Made by a program: the position numbers and the translations under genes. Shown here piece by piece: positions 26,244-33,902 of a DNA stretch of 64,000 bases. Origin of the DNA: Bradyrhizobium lablabi (lineage in GTDB: Bacteria > Pseudomonadota > Alphaproteobacteria > Rhizobiales > Xanthobacteraceae). Every line of letters begins with the position of its first letter. The first letter of the stretch is position 1. The stretch lies in assembly GCF_018131005.1 (NCBI RefSeq), contig NZ_JAFCJK010000003.1, forward strand, positions 310,001 to 374,000, given 5' to 3'. The notes below the pieces were generated by a model that saw only the letters and a program-made list of their open reading frames with translations, was not told the DNA's origin and ran no database searches.

Positions 26244-27248
26244 ATGGCAGGTGCAGACAGCGTCGAGAAATTGGAGGATGTGATCGTCCGTTCGGCCGAG
26301 CAGGTCGCCGGTCAGATCCGTGCCGCCAAGGAAGCGATTTCCACCGTCATTTTTGGACAGGACCGGGTGATCGAAAACACCCTGGTGACGATCCTGTCGG
26401 GCGGCCATGCGCTGCTGATCGGTGTGCCCGGCCTTGCCAAGACGAAGCTGGTCGAAACGCTCGGTATCACGCTCGGGCTCGATGCCAAGCGCATCCAGTT
26501 CACGCCGGACCTGATGCCGTCAGACATTCTCGGCGCCGAGGTGCTTGACGAGAGTTCGACCGGCAAGCGTTCGTTCCGCTTCATCTCCGGTCCCGTCTTC
26601 GCACAGCTCCTGATGGCCGACGAGATCAACCGCGCGAGCCCGCGCACCCAGTCAGCGCTGTTGCAGGCGATGCAGGAGCAGCACATCACGGTGGCCGGCG
26701 CGCGGCACGACCTGCCGAAGCCGTTCCACGTGCTCGCGACGCAAAATCCGCTTGAGCAGGAAGGCACCTATCCGCTTCCCGAGGCGCAGCTCGACCGCTT
26801 CCTGATGGAGATTGACGTCGACTACCCCGATCGCGACGCCGAACGGCGCATCCTGTTCGAAACCACTGGCGCCGAGGAGACGCTCGCGAAGGCGTCGATG
26901 GACGCGGAAGCGCTGGTCGCCGCGCAGCGGCTGGTGCGCCGGCTGCCGGTCGGCGATTCCGTGGTCGAGGCGATCCTGTCGCTGGTTCGCGCCGCGCGGC
27001 CGGGCACCGAGAGCGGCGAGGCCGGCAAGCTGATCGCCTGGGGGCCGGGTCCCCGCGCCAGCCAATCGCTGATGCTCGCGGTTCGCGCCCGCGCGTTGCT
27101 CGATGGACGGCTCGCGCCTTCGATCGACGACGTGCTCGATCTCGCCGAACCCATACTCAAGCACCGGATGGCACTGACTTTCGCTGCGCGCGCCGAGGGC
27201 CGCACCATCCCTGACGTGATCAGGCAACTGAAGACACGGATCAGTTGA
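26244..27248 (+). CDS. MoxR family AAA+ ATPase
   Basis: This 334-residue AAA+ protein has Walker A GVPGLAKTKLVETLG near residues 60-74, Walker B LLMADEINRASPRTQ near 125, sensor ATQNPLEQEGTYPLPEAQLD, and a C-terminal lid. MoxR proteins act as chaperones that mature or activate client complexes, usually together with DUF58 and von Willebrand factor A-domain proteins, exactly as found downstream. The stop overlaps the next start (TGATG). Confidence 0.94.
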   Translation: MAGADSVEKLEDVIVRSAEQVAGQIRAAKEAISTVIFGQDRVIENTLVTILSGGHALLIGVPGLAKTKLVETLGITLGLDAKRIQFTPDLMPSDILGAEVLDESSTGKRSFRFISGPVFAQLLMADEINRASPRTQSALLQAMQEQHITVAGARHDLPKPFHVLATQNPLEQEGTYPLPEAQLDRFLMEIDVDYPDRDAERRILFETTGAEETLAKASMDAEALVAAQRLVRRLPVGDSVVEAILSLVRAARPGTESGEAGKLIAWGPGPRASQSLMLAVRARALLDGRLAPSIDDVLDLAEPILKHRMALTFAARAEGRTIPDVIRQLKTRIS

Positions 27249-28189
27249 TGGCCGGTGACAGCAGGCACCTGAACGGGGAGATCCTTGCGGTCCGACGTGC
27301 TGATGGCGAAAGCCGAACGCTCGCCGCGTCGCTGCCGCGTCTGGTGCTTGAAGCCCGCCGCATCGCCGCGAACGTCATCCACGGCCTGCATGGCCGACGC
27401 CGCGCTGGCGCCGGCGAAAGTTTTTGGCAATACCGGCGCTTTGTCTCCGGCGAGCCGTCGCAGCGCGTCGACTGGCGCCGCTCTGGGCGCGACGATCATC
27501 TCTATGTCCGCGAGCAGGAATGGGAGGCCGCGCACACGGTTTGGATCTGGCCCGACCGCTCACCCTCGATGGCCTTCGCCTCGCGGAATGCACGCGACAG
27601 CAAGCTAGAGCGCACCCTGATCGTCGCCTTCGCGCTCGCCGAACTCCTGGTCGCGGGCGGCGAGCGCGTCGGCATTCCGGGCCTGATGAACCCGACCGCG
27701 AGCCGCAGCGTTATCGACAAGATGGCCGAGGTGATGCTGCACGACGATACGGTGCGGACGAGCCTGCCGCCGTCCTTCGTGCCGTCGTCGCTCGCCGAGA
27801 TCGTCGTGCTGTCCGACTTCTGGTCGCCGTTGCCTGAGATTACGACGATGCTGGCCGGACTGTCCTCCTCAGGCGCGCACGGCACGCTGATCCAGGTCGT
27901 CGATCCCGCCGAAGAGACTTTCCCGTATTCCGGCCGTGTCGAATTTGTCGAGCCGGAGGGCGGCGGTGTCATCACCGCAGGCCGCGCCGAAAACTGGGTG
28001 AGCGATTATGTCTCTCGCGTCGCGCTGCATCGCGATCAGATCCGCGACGAGACCAACCGGCTCGACTGGTTGTTCTCGACCCACACCACAAGCCGTTCGG
28101 CGGCTGAGCTTTTGTTGTTCCTGCATGCCGGCATGATGGTGAGCAAGGGCGGCGGACGCGCGACGGTCAAAGCGGGGCGAAGCGCATGA
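27248..28189 (+). CDS. DUF58 domain protein
   Basis: This 313-residue protein carries the DUF58 hallmark GESFWQYRRFVSGEPSQRVD and WRRSGRDDHLYVREQEWE, followed by a degenerate von Willebrand A fold (WIWPDRSPSMAF). DUF58 proteins are standard partners of MoxR ATPases. The ATG at 27248 overlaps the moxR stop by one base and the TGA overlaps the next ATG by four, indicating tight coupling. Confidence 0.92.
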   Translation: MAGDSRHLNGEILAVRRADGESRTLAASLPRLVLEARRIAANVIHGLHGRRRAGAGESFWQYRRFVSGEPSQRVDWRRSGRDDHLYVREQEWEAAHTVWIWPDRSPSMAFASRNARDSKLERTLIVAFALAELLVAGGERVGIPGLMNPTASRSVIDKMAEVMLHDDTVRTSLPPSFVPSSLAEIVVLSDFWSPLPEITTMLAGLSSSGAHGTLIQVVDPAEETFPYSGRVEFVEPEGGGVITAGRAENWVSDYVSRVALHRDQIRDETNRLDWLFSTHTTSRSAAELLLFLHAGMMVSKGGGRATVKAGRSA

Positions 28190-30993
28190 TCGCGGGCTTG
28201 CCCCTCTCCTTCGCCGAACCACTGCTGCTTCTGGGACTGGTGAGCCTGCCGGTGCTGTGGTGGCTGTTGCGCGTGATGCCGCCGCGGCCGCGGCGCATCG
28301 AGTTCCCGCCGACGCGGCTGTTGTTCGACATCGCGCCAAAGGACGAGACGCCGGCGCGCACGCCGTGGTGGCTGACGCTACTGCGGCTCGCCGCCGCGGC
28401 GCTCGTTATCCTCGCCGCCGCCGGCCCGATCTGGAATCCGCCGACGGGGGTCGCCTCCAGCAAGTCGCCGCTGGTAATCCTGCTCGACGACGGCTGGAGC
28501 GCCGCCTCGAGCTGGGATGCGCGGATCAAGGCCGCCGACGAACTGATCGCCAACGCCGACAGCGATCGCCGCGGCGTCGCGCTGGTGCCGCTGTCGGAGC
28601 CTGCGCGCGACATCACGCTGATGCCCGCCGGCACCGCGCGCGTCGCGCTGCGCCAATTCGCGCCAAAGCCCTATTCGATCGATCGGGTCGAGACCCTTGC
28701 CACGATCGGGCGCTTCCTTAAATCCACCGGAGAGTGCGAAATCGTCTGGCTGTCTGACGGCGTCGACACCGGGCGCGGAACCGAATTCGTCGAAGGTCTC
28801 GGCAAGATGATCGAAAATCGAAGCCTGACGATCTTCGAGGGCGGCGCGTCTTCGGCGCAGGCGCTGGTCGCGGCGGAGAACGCTGCCGCCAAGATGACCG
28901 TGAAGGTGCTGCGGACCGAGACCGGGATTGCGGGTGGCGCTGTGCGCGCGATCGACGCCAAGGGCTCGCCGATCGGCGAGGCGCGCTACAGCTTCAGCCC
29001 GCAGGACCGCGAGACCGAGGCCACCTTCGACCTGCCGGTCGAATTGCGCAACGACATTGCGCGGCTCGAGATTTCAGGCGAGCGCTCGGCCGGCGCCGTG
29101 CAACTGCTCGACAAGCGCTGGCGGCGCCGCGCCATTGGCGTGGTGACGGGCTCGACCAGCGACACTGCGCAGCCGCTGCTCGCCTCGACCTTTTATCTTT
29201 CCCGCGCATTGCAGCCGTTCGCCGACGTCCGTTTGGGGGATCGCGGCGCGCCGCAGCAGGTGATCGCCCAGTTTCTCGATCAGCGGCTGCCGATGATCGT
29301 GATGGCCGATGTGGGTACGCTGTCGCCGGATATCCGCGAGCGGCTCAACGCCTGGATCGAGCAGGGCGGCGTGCTGGTGCGCTTCGCGGGCCCGCGCCTC
29401 GCGCAGGCCGACGACGACCTCGTTCCGGTAAAGCTACGCAGGGGCGGCCGTACGCTTGGCGGCAGCCTGACCTGGGAGAAGCCGCAGCATATGGCGTCAT
29501 TTGCAGCCGATGGTCCGTTCGCCGGTCTTGTCGTGCCCAAGGACATCACGGTGAGCCGGCAGGTGCTGGCTGAGCCCGACGCAGTGCTTGCGACCAAGAG
29601 CTGGGCGTCATTGGAAGACGGCACGCCGCTCGTCACGGGCGAGCACCGCGGCAAGGGCGTGATCAGCCTGTTTCATGTCGGCGCCGACATGCGCTGGTCG
29701 GACCTGCCGATGTCCGGCAGCTTCGTCGAGATGCTGCGGCGGTTGGTCGATATGTCGGGATACACATCGACGCCGGGTGCAGGTGTCGCGGGCGATCCCA
29801 AGGCCGAGACGGTCGCGCCGCTGCGCACGCTCGACGGTTTCGGCGTGTTTGGCCCGCCGCCCCCGACCGCCAAGCCGATGTCGGCGGATTATCGCGACCG
29901 CGCCACCGCGGACCATCCGCCGGGCTTCTACGGTTCGGCTGAAGGACCCGTCGCCGTCAACACTCTTGCCTCCGGCGACCGCATCGCGCCGCTCGACACC
30001 TCAAACCTGCGCGCTCGGCGGGCGAGCTACACCAATGCCGAGCCTCGCGACCTGCGCGGCATCCTGCTGTCGTCCGCGCTCGCATTGTTCTTGATCGATG
30101 CGATCGTGGTGGCGATGCTCGGCGCTGGCCTCGCCGCTCTGCTCAGACGGCGCGCCGCGCCCGCCATGCTAGCCTTTGGCTTCATGCTAGCGGCGATATC
30201 GCCCTCGCCGACCCGGGCGCAGAACAATAATGACGACTTCGCCATCAAATCCACGTCGCAGACCCGTCTCGCCTATGTCGTCACCGGCAATGCCGACGTC
30301 GATTCCATCGTCAAGGCCGGGATGTCCGGGCTGACGCTGTTCCTGGCGCAGCGCACCGCGCTGGAAGCCGGTGATCCGGTCGGCGTCGATCCAGCGCGCG
30401 ACGAACTGGCCTTTTTTCCGCTGATCTACTGGCCGATCGTGCCGGGCGCGCCGAAGCCGCCACAGGACGCGATCAACAAGATCGACGCCTACATGAAACA
30501 GGGCGGTACCGTGGTGTTCGACACTCGCGACGCGGTCGAAGCGCCGCCGGGCGATAATGGCGGCGCACAGACGCCGGGCATGCAGACCCTGCGCGAATTG
30601 CTCGCGACCCTCGACGTGCCTGAGCTCGAGCCGGTGCCGCGCGAGCACGTGCTAACCAAGACCTTCTACCTGCTGCGCGATTTCCCCGGCCGCTTCAATT
30701 CCGGCCAGACCTGGGTCGAGACCCTGCCGCGTGAGGACGAAGACGAAACCGCGCAGCGCCCGGCGCGCGGCGGCGATGGTGTTTCGCCGATCATCATCAC
30801 CTCGAACGATCTCGCCGGCGCCTGGGCGATCCGCCCCGATGGCCAGCCGATGCTGCCGCTCACCCCCGGCGAACCCCGCCAGCGCGAATTCGCCTTCCGC
30901 GCCGGCGTCAACATCGTGATGTACACGCTGACCGGCAACTACAAGGCCGACCAGGTGCACGCGCCGGCTCTGATCGAGCGGCTGGGGCAGTGA
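28186..30993 (+). CDS. BatA-like / DUF4159 membrane protein
   Basis: This 935-residue protein has two parts. The N-terminus is BatA-like: a helix (LLLLGLVSLPVLWWLLRVM), RIEFPPTRLLFDIAPK, a second helix and a degenerate von Willebrand-type domain (VILLDDGWSAASS). Around residues 625-680 are two more hydrophobic segments (ALFLIDAIVVAMLGAGLAALL; AMLAFGFMLAAISPSPTRAQ). The C-terminal part is DUF4159 (RLAYVVTGNADVDSIVKAGM, FPLIYWPI). The second half begins like a signal-peptide protein, suggesting that two ancestral genes fused. It is a presumed periplasmic-facing partner of the MoxR complex. Confidence 0.88.
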   Translation: MIAGLPLSFAEPLLLLGLVSLPVLWWLLRVMPPRPRRIEFPPTRLLFDIAPKDETPARTPWWLTLLRLAAAALVILAAAGPIWNPPTGVASSKSPLVILLDDGWSAASSWDARIKAADELIANADSDRRGVALVPLSEPARDITLMPAGTARVALRQFAPKPYSIDRVETLATIGRFLKSTGECEIVWLSDGVDTGRGTEFVEGLGKMIENRSLTIFEGGASSAQALVAAENAAAKMTVKVLRTETGIAGGAVRAIDAKGSPIGEARYSFSPQDRETEATFDLPVELRNDIARLEISGERSAGAVQLLDKRWRRRAIGVVTGSTSDTAQPLLASTFYLSRALQPFADVRLGDRGAPQQVIAQFLDQRLPMIVMADVGTLSPDIRERLNAWIEQGGVLVRFAGPRLAQADDDLVPVKLRRGGRTLGGSLTWEKPQHMASFAADGPFAGLVVPKDITVSRQVLAEPDAVLATKSWASLEDGTPLVTGEHRGKGVISLFHVGADMRWSDLPMSGSFVEMLRRLVDMSGYTSTPGAGVAGDPKAETVAPLRTLDGFGVFGPPPPTAKPMSADYRDRATADHPPGFYGSAEGPVAVNTLASGDRIAPLDTSNLRARRASYTNAEPRDLRGILLSSALALFLIDAIVVAMLGAGLAALLRRRAAPAMLAFGFMLAAISPSPTRAQNNNDDFAIKSTSQTRLAYVVTGNADVDSIVKAGMSGLTLFLAQRTALEAGDPVGVDPARDELAFFPLIYWPIVPGAPKPPQDAINKIDAYMKQGGTVVFDTRDAVEAPPGDNGGAQTPGMQTLRELLATLDVPELEPVPREHVLTKTFYLLRDFPGRFNSGQTWVETLPREDEDETAQRPARGGDGVSPIIITSNDLAGAWAIRPDGQPMLPLTPGEPRQREFAFRAGVNIVMYTLTGNYKADQVHAPALIERLGQ

Positions 30994-31040
30994 GCATGAT
31001 CCGGAGAAGTGGCAACCGGTTTTCCGAGCGCATCATGCTC
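30992..31040. repeat. Short palindromic intergenic repeat
   Basis: The element starts GAGCATGATCCGGAGAAG and ends CGCATCATGCTC, with GGCAACCGGTTTTCC between. It begins inside the stop codon of the DUF4159 gene and fills the gap to the next gene of the operon. A truncated relative lies at 36804-36849. Confidence 0.75.
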
Positions 31041-31060
31041 CTAACCAATAGAAGCAAGCC

Positions 31061-33124
31061 ATGAACTACGGTATCGCGTTCACGCCGCTGGTTCCCTCGC
31101 TCGTGCTGTGGCTCGCGTTCGGCGCGATCGTCGTCATCGCGGCGCTTCTGCTCCTGTCACGCGCCCGCGGGGCCGCCGTCCGCGTCACGGCGCTGGCGCT
31201 GATCCTGCTCGCGCTCGCCAATCCCTCCTTCACCCGCGAGGATCGCGAGCCCCTGTCATCCGTCGCCGCCGTCGTGATCGACAAGAGTCCGAGCCAGAAT
31301 TTCGGCACGCGCAATCAGGAAACCGAGAAGGCCAGGGAAGCACTGGTCGACAGCCTGAAGCAGATCAAGGGGCTCGAGGTGCGCGTCGTTGAGGCCGGCC
31401 AAGCCGATGGCGAGACCGACGGCACGAAGCTGTTCGGCGCGCTGTCGTCGGCGCTGTCGGACGTTCCGGTTGAGCGCGTCGCCGGCGCGTTCATGGTCAC
31501 CGATGGCCGCGTGCACGATATTCCGGCCAACGTTCAGGCACTCGGCTTCCAAGCACCGGTGCATGCGCTGGTTACCGGCCGCAAGGACGAACGCGACCGC
31601 CGCATCGCGATCACGGCCGCACCGCGCTTCGGCATCGTCGGCCAGACCCAGACGATCACTTACAGGCTCGACGATCAGGGCGTCACCGGTGAGCGCGCAA
31701 AGGTCGTGATCCGTCGCGACGGAGAAGTCATCAGCGAGCGCACGCTGACCAGCGGCCAGACCTCCAGCGTCGATATCGACATCAAGCATGCCGGTCCGAA
31801 CATCGTGGAGATCGAGGCGTCGGCGCTCGACAACGAGCTGACGCCGGTCAACAACCGCGCTGTGGTTGCGATCGACGGCGTGCGCGACAAGCTGCGCGTG
31901 CTGCTCGTCTCCGGCGAACCGCATTCCGGCGAGCGTACCTGGCGCAACCTGCTGAAGTCAGACGCCAGCGTCGATCTTGTGCACTTCACCATTCTCCGTC
32001 CGCCGGAGAAACAGGATGGTACGCCGATCAACGAGCTGTCGCTGATTGCGTTTCCGACCCGCGAGCTGTTCCAGCAGAAGATCAACGAGTTCCAGTTGAT
32101 CATCTTTGACCGCTACGCCCGACAGGGCGTGCTGCCGATCGCCTATTTCGACAACATTGCCCGCTATGTCCGTTCCGGCGGCGCGGTGCTGGTTTCGGCC
32201 GGGCCCGACTACGCGTCGACGACAAGCATCTGGCGCACGCCGCTGGATTCGGTGTTGCCGGCCGAGCCGGTCGGCGTCACCGAGAAACCGTATTACGCGC
32301 ATCTGAGCGACGCCGGAAAACGCCACCCCGTCACCCGCGGGCTCGAAGGCTCGGCGTTCGAGCCGCCGCACTGGAGCCGCTTCTTCCGCACCGTCGACAC
32401 GCGCAACGCGATCGGCCCGCCGGTCATGACCGGGGCAGACGGCAAGCCGCTGCTGCTATTGTCGCGCTTCGGCGAAGGCCGCGTCGCGCTGCTGCTCTCT
32501 GATCACATTTGGCTGTGGGCTCGCGGCTACGAGGGCGGCGGCCCGCATCTCGATCTGCTTCGACGGATGTCGCACTGGCTGATGAAGCAGCCGGACCTCG
32601 ACGAGGAGGCGCTGCGCCTGCAGGTGCAGGGCAAGGACCTCATCGTGGTGCGTCAGACCATGGCCGACACCGTCGCGCCGGTCACCGTGACATCGCCGAG
32701 TGGCATGACACATGAACTGACCCTGAATGCCGGCGATCCCGGCGAATGGCGCGCGACGCTGCCCGCCAACGAGCTCGGCCTATGGCAGGCGACCGACGGC
32801 ACGCTAAAGGCGCTGATCAATGTCGGTCCAACCAATCCGAAGGAATTTTCGGAAGTCACCTCCACCACTGACATGCTGAAGCCGCTCGCCCAGGCGACAG
32901 GCGGCGACGCACGGCGCATCGTCGATGGATCGAGCCTCGACATGCCACGCGTCGTGCCGGTACGCTCCTCCTCGGTCTTCCGCGGCGACGGCTGGCTCGG
33001 CGTCAGGATGCGCGACGCCAGCGTCGTCAAGGGCGTCGGCGTGCTGCCGATGTTCGCTGGCGTGATCGGACTGCTGCTATTGCTCGGCGCGTTTGCGGCG
33101 ACCTGGCTGCGCGAGGGACGATAG
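31061..33124 (+). CDS. Large membrane protein of the MoxR operon
   Basis: This 687-residue protein has two N-terminal helices (LVLWLAFGAIVVIAALLLLS, VTALALILLALANPSF), a von Willebrand-like or amidotransferase-like periplasmic body starting VVIDKSPSQNFGTRNQ, and a C-terminal helix (VGVLPMFAGVIGLLLLLGAF). The body includes RVLLVSGEPHSGERTWRNLL and GGAVLVSAGPDYAS, as in the glutamine-amidotransferase-like proteins that close such operons. No catalytic Cys triad was seen. It probably forms the membrane complex serviced by MoxR. Confidence 0.85.
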   Translation: MNYGIAFTPLVPSLVLWLAFGAIVVIAALLLLSRARGAAVRVTALALILLALANPSFTREDREPLSSVAAVVIDKSPSQNFGTRNQETEKAREALVDSLKQIKGLEVRVVEAGQADGETDGTKLFGALSSALSDVPVERVAGAFMVTDGRVHDIPANVQALGFQAPVHALVTGRKDERDRRIAITAAPRFGIVGQTQTITYRLDDQGVTGERAKVVIRRDGEVISERTLTSGQTSSVDIDIKHAGPNIVEIEASALDNELTPVNNRAVVAIDGVRDKLRVLLVSGEPHSGERTWRNLLKSDASVDLVHFTILRPPEKQDGTPINELSLIAFPTRELFQQKINEFQLIIFDRYARQGVLPIAYFDNIARYVRSGGAVLVSAGPDYASTTSIWRTPLDSVLPAEPVGVTEKPYYAHLSDAGKRHPVTRGLEGSAFEPPHWSRFFRTVDTRNAIGPPVMTGADGKPLLLLSRFGEGRVALLLSDHIWLWARGYEGGGPHLDLLRRMSHWLMKQPDLDEEALRLQVQGKDLIVVRQTMADTVAPVTVTSPSGMTHELTLNAGDPGEWRATLPANELGLWQATDGTLKALINVGPTNPKEFSEVTSTTDMLKPLAQATGGDARRIVDGSSLDMPRVVPVRSSSVFRGDGWLGVRMRDASVVKGVGVLPMFAGVIGLLLLLGAFAATWLREGR

Positions 33125-33142
33125 CGGATACCTCTCCGAGAA

Positions 33143-33171
33143 GGCGGGCGAACCGAGCTTGCTCGCCCGCC
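33143..33171 (+). terminator. Hairpin after the MoxR operon
   Basis: GGCGGGCGA and TCGCCCGCC form a perfect 9-bp stem 18 bp after the last stop codon of the operon, followed by GTATTTCCC. The T-run is weak. Confidence 0.65.
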
Positions 33172-33298
33172 GTATTTCCCGTGATCAGCGGTCTTGCTGT
33201 GCTCCGGTCGGAGTTCGAGGGCAAGCCGTTGCACCAAACACACAGCCCGTCGGGGATTGCGCGAAGCTCGCGTCAGCCACCGTTGACTTCGTGTGTGC

Positions 33299-33327
33299 CT
33301 TCCGATGTTATAATATAACATCGGAAG
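33299..33327 (+). promoter_or_regulatory. Perfect palindrome matching the Zur (zinc repressor) box
   Basis: CTTCCGATGTTAT and ATAACATCGGAAG form a perfect 13-bp inverted repeat around AAT. The core ATGTTATAATATAACAT matches the known Zur consensus with its ATGTTATA/TATAACAT half-sites. An exact TATAAT lies at the centre and TTGACT lies 20 bp before it, so a bound repressor would cover the -10 region. It sits 46 bp before the DUF2946 gene. Confidence 0.82.
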
Positions 33328-33372
33328 CGCTGGGATCATGGCGCTATCGCGATGGGGGTGGCGTGAATCGTC

Positions 33373-33792
33373 ATGAAGTGGTTCCGGAAGCACATCAAGA
33401 CCGGCTCTCGGCTGGCGCTGTTCGCGCTGGCCGTCCAGTTCGTCCTGTCATTCGGCCACTTCCATTCATTCGCAGCCGATGCGACGCCGGCGACCCAGGG
33501 CGGCCTGTCCAAGATCGAGCTCGCCTATATCGGAACCTCGGCAACGCCGGATCTCGCCATCCAGGTCTCCCAAACGCGGCTGCCCACCCATCGCGACGGC
33601 GACCGCCAACCGGCTGATAATTGCGCGATCTGCACCGTCATCTCGCTCGCGAGCAGCATTCTGCTCGCAGCGCCGCCCATGCTGTTGCTGCCGGAAGCCG
33701 TCGAGCTTCTTCGCCGCGCCACCGATGCCGAATTCGTCCACCTGAAGTCGGTGCCTTCGGCCTTTCACTCCCGCGCACCTCCCCTGTCCTGA
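33373..33792 (+). CDS. DUF2946 family protein
   Basis: This 139-residue membrane-associated protein has an N-terminal helix (LALFALAVQFVLSFGHFHSFA) and a second hydrophobic segment (CTVISLASSILLAAPPMLLL) preceded by DNCAIC. The HFH and CxxC elements are typical of DUF2946 and could bind a metal, though this is inference. Members often sit in front of TonB-dependent receptor genes, as here, 110 bp before the receptor. The Zur-like palindrome upstream would place both under zinc control. Confidence 0.85.
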   Translation: MKWFRKHIKTGSRLALFALAVQFVLSFGHFHSFAADATPATQGGLSKIELAYIGTSATPDLAIQVSQTRLPTHRDGDRQPADNCAICTVISLASSILLAAPPMLLLPEAVELLRRATDAEFVHLKSVPSAFHSRAPPLS

Positions 33793-33902
33793 CATCGATT
33801 GATTGCTTCGCCCGCTGAGGACAGCCGCGTCACGCGCGGTCGCTTCCCCGGCGAGCAAATCGGAGTCGATCCGTCGTTTCGGCGGACTCAGGATCAGGGA
33901 CA

